NCBI GenBank assembly: GCA_003952965.2
Contig: CM025850.1
Span: 29,461,374 to 29,525,373, forward strand
Reading direction: 5' to 3'
Origin: Morella rubra
Taxonomy: Eukaryota; Streptophyta; Magnoliopsida; Fagales; Myricaceae
Length of the DNA: 64,000 nt
The notes under the pieces are model-generated. The model worked only from the letters and a program-made list of their open reading frames with translations, had not been told where the DNA came from and did not search any database. The stretch's first letter is position 1, and each line of letters starts with the position of its first letter. Below are positions 37,001-48,900 of the stretch, piece by piece. The position numbers were made by a program, and so were the translations under genes.

Positions 37001-39508
37001 GAAGTGTACGATGGGTCTGAGTTGTATGGCTTAATTTGTCATCCTTTTTTTTCTTTTTTTCTAATTTTTTTTTTTCATTTTTGATAGATAAAAAATCACT
37101 TTCTAACTCTTCTTTGTTTTAATAAATGAAATACCTTCATTATTTTTGTTGATCCTTGAAATCCACTGCTACAACTTTGTTAATTGAACTCAAAATGTTA
37201 ATTTTTGCGTAAGTTCTATTCATCCCTTTAACACGCTCAAAGATTAATGGTTCTTTTTCTTCCTTGGTCGGAACATTATATATGAATATAAGTAAAAGCA
37301 CAGAAAAGGAAGCTTACAAAGCCTGTAGGACGAGATTTGTCTGGCATCCAAGTGGCTTGTCTACTCTTTATAGAGCAACAACAACACTGGGACTCGGACT
37401 CGTCTAGAAAGTGGCTGAAGTCCACACTTAGAGCACCGTTTTGCTTCGTGATCTGCATTATTCATCGACTGCATGCAGCAGCTAGCTGATCTTTCTTGTT
37501 TGCTGCCACAAAAGTCACAACAAGTCATTAATGGCAGCAGATAGTAGACAATTCTTATTGGGGGGGGGGGGACAAAAAAGCATGACACGATTGCAGCTTG
37601 CTATCTAGTCAAATCAACACATTGGCTCCCATGACTGCACTAGTGTGTCTCATGCCTGCTAGCTAGGTGGAAATTATAAGACTTACGGAAAAATAGGAAT
37701 TAGATTTCAGACTTACGTACGTTCAAAAGATATGGAAATAAGATCTTTCAGCCAACTCCTAAATAGAGCCAATAAATGCTCAAACTACGGATATTCATGT
37801 GAAAGCTTAAAGGTTGTGGTCCATTATCTCCTCACAACTTACTCAGTTGGTCGGTCGGTCATGCATGCATGAAATTCATATACATGCATGTTGTAGCTCT
37901 AAGATGACGAGCTATAGCAGCTAACTTTAACCTAATGCTGAAAACTCCCACCTCATGCTGAGCTTTCACTTAAATTGAATTAATATATGGTTGTAATTAA
38001 AACCTCCTTTTTGGTTGAGAAAGGATGGTGCGACTTAATTACAAATTAAGGGGGATCAGCATTAATTAATAATGTATATTACCAAGCATAGTGTACAGGT
38101 TTAGGACTTTCATTCCCGTCTCGTTTTCTGGGAAAAAAAATATATGAAGATTTTCTTTCCCAATTTCCTGACGTTTTCCTTCAAAGTTTCAAAACAAAAG
38201 GATGGGTAAAAGTAGACATTTCGTTGGTTAACAGAATAGTTGTACTAGAAATCGAATTGTCGACTAGGTAAAAAGTTTCTTATTTGGGCTTTGACAAGAG
38301 AACTGATTGATGTACATATACTTGACTAACGCCATTCTGATTCAATACTTCCATTCCAATTTCCAACTCTGCCCCCACCATAGTTGGGTGGTGGGCCGAC
38401 AGATTGAGATGCTTTATTATGGGCCTCCAAGGATTTTTCTTGATACGCATCTTTTGTGCACAAGGCATGTCCATACGTAATGGATAAGTGTTGGGCCCAT
38501 TTTGTGATTGACATGACATACCGATTAGGACTTGATGGTAATTGTGTATTTGAAAGTTCTGTCGGTAGGATTAGGATCTTTACAATTTTCTGTTCGAATT
38601 GTCTAATACAATCTAAAAAAAGATATAATAGTGAACTCTACACTATTTAATGTTATCCATGTAAAATTCCAGACAACATCAATGCTACAATAGAGTCCAC
38701 TTAGTGTGTTTCTCTATCTCTAAATTACACTGTACAATTCAGAAATACAATTGCAGAAGAATCATAATCCCCATTGATACAAAAATCAAAGATATTAGAA
38801 TATTGAAACAGACAAATTCCATTACACACTGATGTCATTTTTCGAATAAATAATAACCTCAACTAATAGTCTATTTACCTAGGTTAGGTTCAACTAAGTC
38901 AATCACCTATATTAGGCATCGATTGAAGTCCCCATTTTTGTTTTCCCAAGTCTAAAGTAAATTAAGGGCCAAAAAGTCGAGAGTTATATTAGTTGTCTTT
39001 TCCTATGTTATCTTGACAACCAAACGTGAGTCCAGCTCAAAGAGCCTTCTTTCAGGGAAGACAGATAAGATAAAACAAAATGCTCTTATCTACTACATTA
39101 GGACTTCCAGAGTTTTCCCGTGTTTTCGTTGTCTTCTCTTTCTTTTCTGGGAAAATTCACGAAGGCTCAATCTAATTTCTTTCTTTTCCCTCTTTTGGCT
39201 GGGTAGCATGCTTGTTCCTTTCGGCTTAAGTAAAGAATCAATGCCTTTTTTATTTTAAATTGTCATGTTTCGCGCTCATTGACTGTAGAGAGGGCCATGT
39301 TGCTGTGGCTCAATGACAACAAAACCAAATATATTGGGACCCCGACATACCCATTGGTAAGAATCTCAGACATATTCTCTTCAATGCTAACCATCATAGA
39401 GGTATAGATGAAGACTACGCAGTTAGGTCGAAAAGAATCAACAAATACAAAGAATCATCGTATGAATCAAACTTTGAAGCTAGACATCAGCAGAAGCACA
39501 TATGCACA
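34061..39508. other. Gene-free spacer downstream of KDSD
   Basis: No supported gene. Contains a (TA)n tract at about 35214-35230, a G-run at about 37561-37571, and a diverged local repeat (AAAATTGAT.TGTTTTTCCAAGG at about 36419 and 36644). The part nearest 39508 is the likely KDSD 3' UTR (read on the - strand). Confidence 0.4.
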
Positions 39509-41776
39509 TCAAAGGCCCGCAGACACTAATCCATGCAATGTGACAATGCCAATCAATTTATTTTGATGATCTACAACGGGCAAAAATTGCACAGGGGATG
39601 GTGGAGCTTCCATCTTTTTCATTGCCTCCACTGCCATCGTATCTGGACCGATGGTTCTCGGCTTCCTGTTACCACCAAAAGGCTATTAGTCCTTGCAGGT
39701 TGTCTTTATCACTCTCTCTCTCTCTCTCTAATGTACCTTTGTGTGCTGTGTTCTCACTTGAACGTTTTGAACCATTTCTTCAAGATTTTAATTCAAAGAG
39801 TCGATTCCAAAAGGTTCAAATATCTAATCTTTCCGGCCTCCAATCACAATTTTCCGAATTTGGCAAATTCAATATCAATGAGAAACATCCAATACTCCAT
39901 TAAACAAATCATCCTATTGAAGCTACAAACACAAAAACACATGCAATGTACTTGGTGTCGAATGACCATGCAAGATGCTTTAAATTTTGGAGAAAGAAAA
40001 ACGATTGGAAAAGAGCTATCCATAATTGGTCATTGAAAATGGAAGATCTATGACAAGGAAGAAGGTGAATTTATTTCCCTTATATTACCTGTTGCACATT
40101 TCTCCCACGGAGAGCTTAAATATGCCTTCACCACTGGCCTTGAGTGTGCGACGCAGATCACCATCAGTGAATGTACCAATCAGGTGATACTCTTCATCTA
40201 TAACAAGCAGGCACCCACATCCTTTACTTGTCAGCTCCACAAGCTGATCCATTATCAAGTCTCCTTCCCTGCAAACTGGCAGTTCATCCTGCTTTTTCAT
40301 CACATCTTTTACCTGAACCTCATTTAGATCATAACCCATTAGTATGCAAGTTCAGATTTTCTTGCTAACAATTATCTTTTGTCTGGTTTTGTAGACACAC
40401 TCACGTCACAGGCACATAAAGTAGAAAAGATAACCAGAATTACAATTCACAGAAATATGATAAATCATAGCCAAAACTAAATACTGCAAATTTCCGTCAA
40501 AGCAACAAATATAAAAATCAATGTTATTTCACCCAACACCCCTACCACAGGCACCATCAGCACCATAACAGCAGTGCAACACTGCTAACCCAAAACCACT
40601 GCCATCAACATTGTTCTACAACTTCAAACGCCACCACAGCACTCATAAATGGGAAACAGAGCGTGCTATGCCTACTAGTAACTCCTACCAGTACCCATAC
40701 ATCTTATGTATATGCTGGCTTTTATCCCCGTCCCTAAGAACAGAAATATGAATTACCAATAAAGAATTCTTTTATGACCAAGAATTGTCTTCAGCCAAGG
40801 AACAATTAGTGAAAAAGGAATAATTCAAACTACCAGGCCAAGAAACAAAAATTGCAACCACAGTATCCGCAAGCAACATTGGGCGCCATGCAAATCCTTA
40901 GAACGGAAACAAGTATCCTAAATCTAAGCTGCCCCACATTCATATTTTGAGAACAATCCAACACATAATACCCAAATGCAAATCATTCCAAAATCTCGAT
41001 TCACTGACAACAAAAGAGGAAGACTTTAAAATCCACATGGGAACTAAACGACACCAAAATTCGAGATATATAACAAAGACATTGAGACATTCTAAAGTCG
41101 AATCCAAACTGGAAATCTTTACCTTGAAAATGAGACTCTTCCCGATCCGACCCGCGGGGTGGTTCGCCGCGTACTCCTCCTTGGTCAAGTTCCTGGCCTC
41201 CATGAGCGCGATCGCCACCGTGTCCCCGAATACCATCTGGATCGCCGTCGACGTCACCGGAGCTAAATTGAACGGGCACAATTCCCTCTCCAGCGGCAAA
41301 TGAACGTTCATATCGCAGGCCGCGGCGAGCGCGTTACCCTCCACGGACGTTACGGCTATCAGGTACGCGCCCTTAGCCCTCACGCATGGCACGAGGCGTA
41401 GTAGCTCTTCGGTGGTCCCGGACTTGCTGAACAAGACTACGACGTCGCGCTGGGTGAGGATCCCGATGTCGCCGTGGAGGGCGTCGACGGGGGAGAGGAA
41501 TGCGGAGCGGATGCCGAGAGAGACGAGGGTCTGGGAGATCTTGTTGGCGACGAAGCCGGACTTGCCGACGCCGGAGAAGAAGATGGTGCCGGCGGCGGAG
41601 AGGAGGGTGCGCGCGAAAGTAAGGGTTTGGGGGAGGGAGAGATTCTGGAAGAAGTAGTTCAGGTGGCTCTGCTGGGATTTGAAGAGGTCCAGGAGGGTAG
41701 TTTCCTCAATCTGAAAAGGTTGAGAATGCGCTTGGGGTAGGAGGTCCGACGAAGAGTGCGGTGGGAGAGAACCCAT
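39509..41776 (-). CDS. KDSD: Arabinose-5-phosphate isomerase (SIS plus two CBS domains)
   Basis: Converts D-ribulose 5-phosphate to D-arabinose 5-phosphate, the first step toward Kdo, a sugar of rhamnogalacturonan II in plant cell walls. Exons on the - strand are 41776-41123, 40312-40089 and 39665-39509; the product is 344 residues, close to Arabidopsis At3g54690. The SIS domain (about residues 45-210) has [11 protein letters not shown] at 69-79, DALHGDIG at 98-105 with His101, [10 protein letters not shown] near 117, and [10 protein letters not shown] near 206 with a second conserved histidine. CBS1 (about 220-280) includes [13 protein letters not shown] and [15 protein letters not shown]2 (about 290-344) ends [14 protein letters not shown]. 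The start MGSLPP matches the Arabidopsis protein; the same frame is open upstream but that is leader. Intron 1 is 810 bases. Exon 1 is much richer in GC than its surroundings. No lesion seen. Confidence 0.95.
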
Positions 41777-42995
41777 TTGTTTCCGGAGCTGTCGAGGAAA
41801 AAGATCTGAGGTCGATTGCACTAGCAATGACGCGGGCTTCGTGGAACTTGTTGCCGTTATAATAATCATCAGAAAGTGTCGGTGGTGGTCTATTGTTTTG
41901 CATTGGCAGTGCACATGCATCCGCGCTTATGTAGTCTGTACGCATGTGAGGTTGGGAGTTAAAGTGGACCCATGGCAAACGCCACCGATCCGAAACCGCG
42001 TGCGTGTATTGCAATTTTGAAGCAAGTGATTCTTGAGTACTGTAACCGGTAGGGTTGATTGGCGGTGAAATTGGTGCCGATTTCATTCTTGAGGGCTGTA
42101 ATTAGAATTGATTAGTGCCGGTTTCGAACGTGCCGGGAGAAAGTCACGAGGATCTTGCTCTAGACCAAAGACATGTCTTAAAATTAGAATTTTTTACTTA
42201 AATTCTTTTAAGCAGCGAGAGATCACGACATTCCCCTCATCCTTTACAGAAGGAGGATAGTTGATCTTCATCTTCCACATGACCTCTATAAGGGTTTTTA
42301 CTGTATTTAGGCCTACCCAATCTATACTAGATCCATAGAGTGGAAGAAAATAGATTCATGCAAGCTACTGTACGGTCCAGAAAAGACACATGAGTCACCA
42401 ATTGACGAAGATACATGCCTTAAAAATTATTCAAAATACATGCCTTAAAAATTATTCAAGTCTTCTTATTAAATCTTCTACTTAAATTCTATTAAGCAAC
42501 GTGGGACCTCAACAGAGACGAATGGGGGTGCAGGGCGGTAGGAAGAGAGGGGGCACTAGCAACAAAATGGGGTGAGGGGAAGGCACAGGCACGAGGGTGC
42601 AAGGGAAAGGAGGAGAACTGCATCATTTCAATTTTTTATTTTTTATTTTTTAAAAAGCTAATATAGCCTGTTGGCCAGCTACTGGTGACGATAACACCGG
42701 TAGCAGCAGCAAGCATGCACACCCCTAGCTGTAATCTACTTGCAACTATAAAATCAGAGAAAATTGGAGACCGAATGAAGGAATATCTGGAATTACAGAG
42801 AACAAGCAGATGGAATACATATTATCACTTACAAAAATAATACTACTTGGGTAGGAGGACGAGGAGTATCTGTAATTTGCTTCTTAGAGGCCAAACTGCA
42901 AAAAATTGCCCATTTGGGTCTTACATTTGAGGAGTGAACTCTCTTGTGCTCACTGCCAGCCCCTTTTGAAAGCACATAAAGTGCAACTCCTCAAG
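41777..42995. other. Spacer between KDSD and the JmjC gene
   Basis: Holds the KDSD leader and promoter and the JmjC gene trailer, both read on the - strand. Imperfect duplicated blocks containing CTTAAATTCT.TTAAGCA occur at about 42195 and 42480, and a 25-base direct repeat (ATACATGCCTTAAAAATTATTCAA) at about 42412-42460. I looked here for the FYRN/FYRC coding sequence missing from the JmjC gene and found none. Confidence 0.5.
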
Positions 42996-45900
42996 CTATG
43001 TTGCACCCTTTTCAGCTGAACCGAAGACAATATCCAATGGGTCCTCTTCAGAATCTGAGGAACTTGACACGCTTGTGCTTTCGGATGAAAATTCAGGTAT
43101 CCCTTCTATCCACCAAAAGGAAGTATTATTATTCTCTCTCTCGATTGGAATCACTGCTGATGCTGTTGCGTTATCCTTTTCTTCTGGTTCGACCAACATT
43201 GTTGATTGAAGCATATGTGGAGTGGGTTCTGTGTCGACGCTGGAATCAGAAGTATCACAGATCCTGCTTCCTGTTGCAGCATCTTGGGTTTCCACATTGC
43301 TGTCTTTTGCTTTCAATTTGTTTGCAAATTTGACTTGGAGCAGACGTGCCTTTATTTCAGCCTTAATGCTAGAAGCAGAATTTCTACCAACACCATTGTT
43401 TTTCCCCTCATCTGGGGATGATTCTCGTGTACTAGAGGTCAGACCAGCAGCAGGCCCTGGACTATTTTTGGAGACAGAGTGTAGAGACAGTCCTAGATCC
43501 TCTTTAGCCCATTTGTAGACTGCACTTAGTTTTCCTTCCAGAGCTTCAAGAAGAACATCTAACTCATTCATTTCATAACGGAAGAGGAAATATTTCTCAC
43601 TCCAAGGGCAAGAACAGAGCTGCTTTGCATGATTCAGACATGAAAATTTGTCTGGATTACAGCGGCAACCTGCTGCAGAGAAGTGTAAATCATAAAAGCA
43701 CACCGCACATTCCTTTTTGCTGTCAGCATCAAAACTTTTGCTCATCCTCTGCGACTGCGTAGAGTTGCAAAGATACTGCCTCCTAATGCCTTCGCAGTTT
43801 ATACGTGACTACAAAAGACAGAAAGAGATGCAAAGAGCCTTGAATCAGGTTGATCACTTCAACAATGTTAAAGAAGACAGAACACTGTCTGTTGAGTGCA
43901 ATTGGAAAAGCAGCAGTAAAAAATATAGAGGGAAAAAAAGGGAAGATGGTATCAAAAGAAAAGAAAAGCTCCAAATTCCAATTGAAAAGAAATCTGGATA
44001 AATCAACACAATTGTGGGGACTCAATGGAAGCACATGAATTTAAATCCTGGATTTTCATCTGGAACAGCTAAAATACTCGGAAGTTTTCTACGACTTCTA
44101 CTAGGAGTAGCCATTTTAGTGCTAGCTAAATACAAAGTAAATGGCTTGAAACCCACTGCTGCTATATGCCAAAAAGAAACAAAGAATCTACAATACATGT
44201 AGGTTACATTAAGGAGCTGGAGTTGAGTAATCTAGGGGTTACCTTGAAAACTTTGGCTAAGATCCCACCTTTTCCACTCATATCTTTCCATCTCAAATTA
44301 TCTACCGCGTTATTCCCACGCAACGTAACTTCCCATTGCGCCCTCACAGCTTCCCTAGCTGCTCCAAGCAACAGCTTATCATAGGAGATTGATGTCTTTC
44401 TCCCATGCTCAAGATAGTGTTCCACAGCATTCTGCCCAGAGGGCAACCAGTCCAGGGGAGCAAAATTTACCAACTCAGCACAATTAAAACCGCAATCAAA
44501 TCCAGCATAATATGCTTCTGGGAGGACAAGAACAAACTCCCCAGGATTCTGAATGCAACGATAGACGGGAATACCCTCTGATTTCAACCTGGAGGCAGAT
44601 ACTTCAGAGACCTGTTACAAAACCATAATGTCACCAAAGATCTCAAAATATTACATACTAATTGAGATGTGTCTTTCTTGTAATTTCTACAGTATACTGA
44701 TAAATCTTTTCTTAACATCAAGGTAATCTTGTGCCAATGGAAAAATTAAACACCAATATAATTTCATTCTTCCCTGTTTTTTCCTTCTACTCCAAGGTGG
44801 GAAATTACCATTAAGAGTTGACATTACATTGACTTGAGCATGGGAAAACAATCATGACAATCATCAGCATGAGAGGATAACTAACTCTTCTTATACATCA
44901 ATAAATTACAGATCCTGTTCTTTTAATCCTTTTAAGTACAATCTTTGCCATAATCAACCAATTTGAAATCCAAAATAGAATTATATCTGTATTGAAAGCG
45001 TCCAGGAAATGTATCAAGGTCTATGAAATTAGCCGGAAGAAGCATGTCTTATAGAATTTATGGCAAAGATCTTCCCAATGCTAAGTATTTTAGTTGCAGC
45101 AGTGCTAGTGTGTCCCACCTCTAGCACAGTTCAATAAAGGTGCTCCCTGTTGGAAGTATAAGAACTTTGCACCCACCAGAAAGCCATTCCTATTGGCTGG
45201 AGTATAAGAATCCCCAGTCCCTTCTACCATCCGGAAACCTAGTATCATATTTTTTGCATCACCTCACTCCACCACAAAAGCACTGGCTGATCAGTTTCTA
45301 AATTCATCCTATGTCAAACAAATAGAACACTTTCCAGAGGTAGAAATAGCATTCTACTGGATCAAATAGATCAGCTTTAGGATGTTTTGGTCATCAGGGA
45401 AGTTTGGGAAGACAAGGAAGGTGATGATGTTGGTTTTAATGTTTCCCATTGCTTTAGAAATGTTGCGAACAGGGAAAGCTATGCCAAATGAATGATTCTA
45501 TTCTTCAAGTGGTTGAGCATTTAATGCACTGCTTGTACCTGAACTTAAGAAAAGAAGGAGATAGCATATGCCCCTGCAAGAAGTACTAGCATAATTAAAG
45601 AGATCTTGAGGCGTGATTGCCCAGTCATGAATTTCAAGTTTAAGAAAGTGGGCCAGTGATGAATTCTTAGCAGCATAAATTAGAAGCATCATTAGCATGG
45701 GAATATAAGCAAAAAACAATTGCATGATTTTTCAGAGTATATGGTTCTTACAAGATCAAAAACATATGCATGCCATTCGTTATTGTGTGATCAGAATGAG
45801 ACCACCAAGAAGTGGTAGACATGCATTAATGGCTTTCCTAAAACAATAGAAGCATTCTCCTTAATGAAGCAATTACATGAGTCGCATATCAACACTCACC

Positions 45901-48900
45901 AGCCTATGACCCAACTCAGGCTGTTCAGCTAACAAATCCGGAAAGTGTTTCTTGACAGCCGCCTCAAACCTAAGGTTATAGCTCCCTGGAACGCAGTGCC
46001 ATATTCTAGGAGCACCCAAGTGCATGTAACACAATGAATATAAGTGGTGCTCTTCAGCTTTCTGTTCTTTAAAACCAATTGAATAAGATTTGCTGGGATC
46101 AACAATCCACGAATTATGAGGAAACCATCTATTTATACTTTAATGACAAAGAATCCAAGAATCTTACCCAATGAAGCGAAGAAAAGCACATTCCTATGCG
46201 AAGCCGAGGCTCTAAGCTATGAGATGTCTCCCTGCTTTCGAAAGAAAGAAGAGAACCAGGCAGTGTAGGTATATTGTTCAAGTTCCAGCTTGATGTCGAA
46301 TACTTGGGAAAACCAGATAGCTCCACAGGATTGGATACTCTTGGAAATCCACTGCCAAAAACTCCAGTGTCCAGGTTTTCACAGCAAAGCACCTAAAGAG
46401 TAGACTAGCATAATGATATAAGCTGTTCAATGGAACTGAAATGCACGCAGAAAAGTGATTCGTGAATGCATTTACATCATACCTCAATTTCTTCAGTTGG
46501 GTTCTCAACTATACGTGTGTATTCACCCTCAATATTTTCCACTGATGGTTCCCACTCCTTGAGAGACTCGGTTAATTTATTATCCAAACTGGTAACCTTA
46601 GCTCCACTGCCAAAGTACTGGCACTTGAAATCGTCTGCATATCTCTTAAAAGTTTTGAGAGTAAACTCTGGACCAGGTACAGATTCAGAGCCTTCAACAT
46701 CAAAACATCCAGCATAATCAGGGTTTGTGGTATCTTCATGACCAGACTCATTGTCTGAATCCATTCTCAAACTTCTTCTCCTCTTAGCCCTCATATTTTC
46801 ATAAAATGCAGCCATTTTACTTGGTGAAGATCCATTTTGATGCTCATCTGTCCGCTGAATCTGGGTAACAAATGTAGAATCTTCCCATATGTTCTTTTCC
46901 TTAATTAGACATGGAGGTTGCCAGGAAGGAGGAGGAACAATACGACAAATTCCATAGGGTTTTGCTTTAGGGCGTATGCTCGCTATATACTTAACTGTGT
47001 CTTCAAATTCCTGCAGCAAAAGGTTCAAGAAAACACAAGAATCACAATTTGTACAAGAAAAAACTAGTTTACATTTAAGAAAGATACTGAGAGCATACAA
47101 ATGGAAGCAAAAATGAGGAACTGCATGAATGTGATATACAGACTTATACAAGAGATACATACCTCTTCTGTTGGATGGAAAACAGGAGACTCTTCAATGA
47201 GACTCTTTCTTGCCTCTTCAGGACGCCACCTTGCTGTTACCTGTTAAGAAAAACTTCAACCAACAATGAGCATCAAGGAATCAAGATAATTCGATCATTT
47301 ATCCTAAATATATTCAAGTCCGATGGAAAGTTTGAAACTAGTACCTAATAGCAATATAATTCAAACAGAACAATCACTGTAACTAACGAAAATCAACCTT
47401 CAGACAGTTACTACAATCTGGACACCCACGAATCACCCCTTTTGGAAGGCAAGCTTTAGTGAGATCCTGCAAAAGAAACAAAGTACCACTATAACTACCG
47501 CTTCCAACCAAAAACATAGCAAACAGAAACCACTAGTTATCCTACTACGCTTTGCAGCACATGTATCATCCAGAGGTAAGATATACTCTAAGGTAACATC
47601 AGTGAGCCATTTTCTACAGAAACATTCCCTAACTTAGATTGTATGTTCGAGGTATACATTTGATCACACTATGTTTCATGCTGCAGGCTATAGTGTTCGT
47701 GTCTTCCTATGCACAAGCATATTATCCACGTGCATGGGCAGGCAAGGGAACCCAACACATAGCATTTATTCAGATATGCAACAGCAAGAGTTATCTAGCA
47801 ATTTTCATAGAGCAGTTCAGGAACATATTGATATGATTAGCATTATCTATACTATTATCTCTCTCTTTTTCCTTATTTCTAATTAAGTCATTCATCTCAG
47901 AGAGGCAAAACTGTAAATTACTTAGATGCTTTGGTCCCTATACGATTTTATGATTAACCATTAAGGAAATCATTCAACTTTTGTTTCAAACCAAGAATGA
48001 TGTGATTTTTTATGTTACAAGAAAAGATATCAAAGTGTGCACCTTGCATTTACCCTCTTTTAACATGTTCTTAGATAACAAACTAAAGACAATAAATATA
48101 ACATATATACACACCATCCTGGTATGGTGTGAGGCGAGGCCTCTTCTCAAATACAAAAGAAACACTAACAGATTTCTTCAAAAGCTAAAATAGGAGAACA
48201 AAATTTTCTTAAATTTAAAACCATAAAGTAGAATAATTTTTCAAAGTAACGAATCCAAGCATTTCAAGCACAGGAAGAGGATCTATGACCATATCAAACT
48301 GTTCTGATTCAGATTCCTCTAGCCGGTGATTGCTTTGATTAAAAAGCATCCATGGTCTGCGTTTAACTGATCTCTTCAACTCTGCTATGTCCGTTATGTC
48401 GGACATGGTGTCCGTGATGATTGGCTCTTGTTTAGATGCACTCATGAAGGACTGGGAATTATCGCTCTCTTCACTTTTTTCCACCCTCTTCACTATGAAG
48501 GATGTAAGAGACACGAAACCTGGTGGAACTGAGGGACTTTCCACATTCTCATCATTAAGACAAGGCTTTTTGTGCTCTGCACCCATCAAGACTATGAAGT
48601 AAAAAAAATAAAAGATCAAATATAAGTATGCTAAAATCCAATCAATTTATAATAACATTAGATCAATGACCTAAAATAAATGGAAGATGGTGAAGTAGAT
48701 ACCAACTGATTATCCTAAATCCATTAATCACTAAACAGTTCACACCAGCCCATGACTGGTCTTAACAAAAGCTTGAAATTGACTGCAGCAAGCCAACAAG
48801 AGAAGCAAGCATATGCAAAAGAAAAAAATAGGAAGACAAATGATGAACATCAACTGCAAGCAACCAGTCCCTCCAACATACTCGAAAGTACATTACAGTC

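Noticed and set aside
37276-37588. Cysteine-rich - strand frames
   Set aside because: Cysteine runs come from GTTGTTGTT/ACAACA simple sequence; spacing fits no zinc finger or secreted peptide family I know.
40940-41303. Open frames antisense and out of frame within KDSD exon 1 and intron 1
   Set aside because: Shadows of the GC-rich KDSD exon; the - strand frame carries all conserved SIS motifs.
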